From: Crocinitomicaceae bacterium
GTDB lineage: Bacteria; Bacteroidota; Bacteroidia; Flavobacteriales_D; Crocinitomicaceae
Assembly: GCA_016708105.1 (NCBI GenBank)
Contig: JADJGJ010000001.1
Span: 868,001-932,000 of the forward strand
Reading direction: 5' to 3'
DNA: 64,000 nt
The notes below the pieces were generated by a model. It was not told the DNA's origin and did no database searches. It saw only the letters and a program-made list of their open reading frames with translations. Made by a program: the position numbers and the translations under genes. Every line of letters starts with the position of its first letter. Position 1 is the stretch's first letter. Positions 63,253 to 64,000 of the stretch are shown here, piece by piece.

Positions 63253-63260
63253 TAACTTTG
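63253..63260 (+). promoter_or_regulatory. Candidate -7 element of the TetR gene
   Basis: TAACTTTG matches TAnnTTTG and ends five bases before the GTG start codon. Transcription would start at or next to the start codon, giving a leaderless or nearly leaderless mRNA. Confidence 0.4.
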
Positions 63261-63265
63261 TTGCC

Positions 63266-63883
63266 GTGGAAGAGAAAAAACGTGAAATTATAGAAAAAGC
63301 AACCGCCATTTATCTCAAATACGGGATAAAAAGCATGACCATGGATGAAATGGCAAAGCAGTTAGGCATTTCTAAAAAAACGCTGTACTCATTTGTATCA
63401 GACAAAAATGAGCTGGTTGAGTTGTGTGTTTTATCACAACATGAAGGAGAGGTTTGCCGTATGGCAGAAGTTAGTCGTCAAAATGAAAATGCCATTGATG
63501 AAATGCTTGGTATCAGCAAATCAGTCACTGATACCTTAAAAAAAATTCACCCATCAATCTTTTTTGATTTGGCTAAATATCATCCCAATGCCTTGCGCAT
63601 GATGAATGAGCAGAAAAGAAATTTTATCAGAGGTTGTGTGATGGATAATTTAGAGCGCGGTATTAAGCAAGGATTGTATCGCAACAATCTCAATACTGAA
63701 GTCATTTCTACTATCTATCTGGCAACGCTTGATCATATTATGCTTGGTGATCTTTTCCCTGAATCCCTGAATAGCATTGATAATATTTACCGTGAATTTT
63801 TCAGATATCATGTCAGAGGAATTGCAAGCAGCAACGGAATTGAATACTTAAATGAATTAATTAAAAACGATGAAAATTTCTAG
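63266..63883 (+). CDS. TetR/AcrR-family transcriptional regulator
   Basis: 205 residues from GTG 63266. The helix-turn-helix is at about 8-52 (IIEKATAIYLKYGIKSMTMD, EMAKQLGISKKTLYSFVSDK). The C-terminal ligand domain is helical with no recognised ligand site. The first ATG would cut the HTH, so GTG is the start. It overlaps the TolC-family gene by 14 bases and probably regulates that efflux operon. Confidence 0.9.
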   Translation: MEEKKREIIEKATAIYLKYGIKSMTMDEMAKQLGISKKTLYSFVSDKNELVELCVLSQHEGEVCRMAEVSRQNENAIDEMLGISKSVTDTLKKIHPSIFFDLAKYHPNALRMMNEQKRNFIRGCVMDNLERGIKQGLYRNNLNTEVISTIYLATLDHIMLGDLFPESLNSIDNIYREFFRYHVRGIASSNGIEYLNELIKNDENF

Positions 63884-64000
63884 ACCCAAATTAGTTTTAG
63901 CCACCATGGTTATTACTACGCTGAGTGTGTATGGTCAAGACCAGACTAGTTTTACACTCACTGAAGCCGAAACGTATGGCGTAACCAACAATGAGAAAAT
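63870..64000 (+). CDS. TolC-family outer-membrane efflux protein, N-terminal fragment
   Basis: The frame starts at ATG 63870 inside the TetR gene and runs off the window. MKISRPKLVLATMVITTLSV YGQ is a signal peptide, then FTLTEAETYGVTNNEKI, the start pattern of Bacteroidota TolC-like proteins. Together with the TetR regulator it suggests a tripartite RND or ABC efflux operon continuing to the right. Confidence 0.8.
   Translation, partial: MKISRPKLVLATMVITTLSVYGQDQTSFTLTEAETYGVTNNEK

Noticed and set aside
1..64000. tRNA or rRNA genes
   Set aside because: All gaps were read for cloverleaf-like and rRNA sequence by eye; none was found, but no tRNA search program was run.

Overview
The window is a chromosomal segment of an AT-rich Bacteroidota bacterium, most likely a member of the Flavobacteriales. 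Supporting signs are three secreted proteins with type IX secretion (T9SS) C-terminal sorting domains, SprB-like repeats, a PorE-like OmpA protein, a TonB-dependent receptor with a carboxypeptidase-regulatory N-domain, zinc-free forms of S14 and L36, a YdiI-like MenI, and many promoters of the Bacteroidota type (-7 TAnnTTTG with TTG or TTTG about 20 bases upstream). The species cannot be named from the sequence alone.

Layout. 1-8600: the end of the S10/spc/alpha ribosomal super-operon (rplN end, rplX, rplE, rpsN, rpsH, rplF, rplR, rpsE, rpmD, rplO, secY, infA, rpmJ, rpsM, rpsK, rpsD, rpoA, rplQ), closed by a strong terminator. 8650-11160: carA-eno with its own promoter and terminator. 11169-14810 (minus): tgt-lptG-menI-menF, tightly packed. 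14881-17254: glycosyltransferase, ECF sigma factor, rsmG. 17310-17857 (minus): a toxin-antitoxin pair whose toxin frame carries a stop codon. 17939-20338: lhgO diverging from an acyltransferase. 20339-22200: an accessory patch with a Fic gene between two copies of an unusual hairpin-bearing repeat. 22247-24205: PAP2 phosphatase, NlpC/P60 hydrolase and a STAS-like protein.

24206-34080: M61 peptidase, lipoprotein, pckA, GH25 lysozyme, thioredoxin-like lipid-pathway-independent thiol protein, an ABC transporter pair and a GNAT enzyme. Two gene-free stretches here look like independent small RNA genes: 24345-24566 (plus) and 29656-29797 (minus). 34239-45505: T9SS cargo, HD hydrolase, porin-like protein, PorE-like OmpA protein, prmC, a large SprB-repeat T9SS protein and a GH3/serine-hydrolase fusion. 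45653-50635: a mutL operon with two rhomboids and an endonuclease/exonuclease/phosphatase protein. 51477-52312: an IS200-like (REP-associated) tyrosine transposase whose stop codon lies in the first unit of a 15-unit 25-bp palindromic tandem array. 52499-64000: truA, an unusual zinc-ribbon SDR protein, lipoprotein, CASTOR/POLLUX-like channel, TonB receptor, T9SS protein, START protein, double-RHBD RNase H, then a TetR regulator leading into a TolC-family gene cut by the window end.

Most genes are housekeeping. The accessory interest lies in the two candidate RNAs, the transposase-repeat system, the Fic cassette and the broken toxin-antitoxin pair. All functional calls rest on motif reading and family knowledge; no database search or folding program was run.
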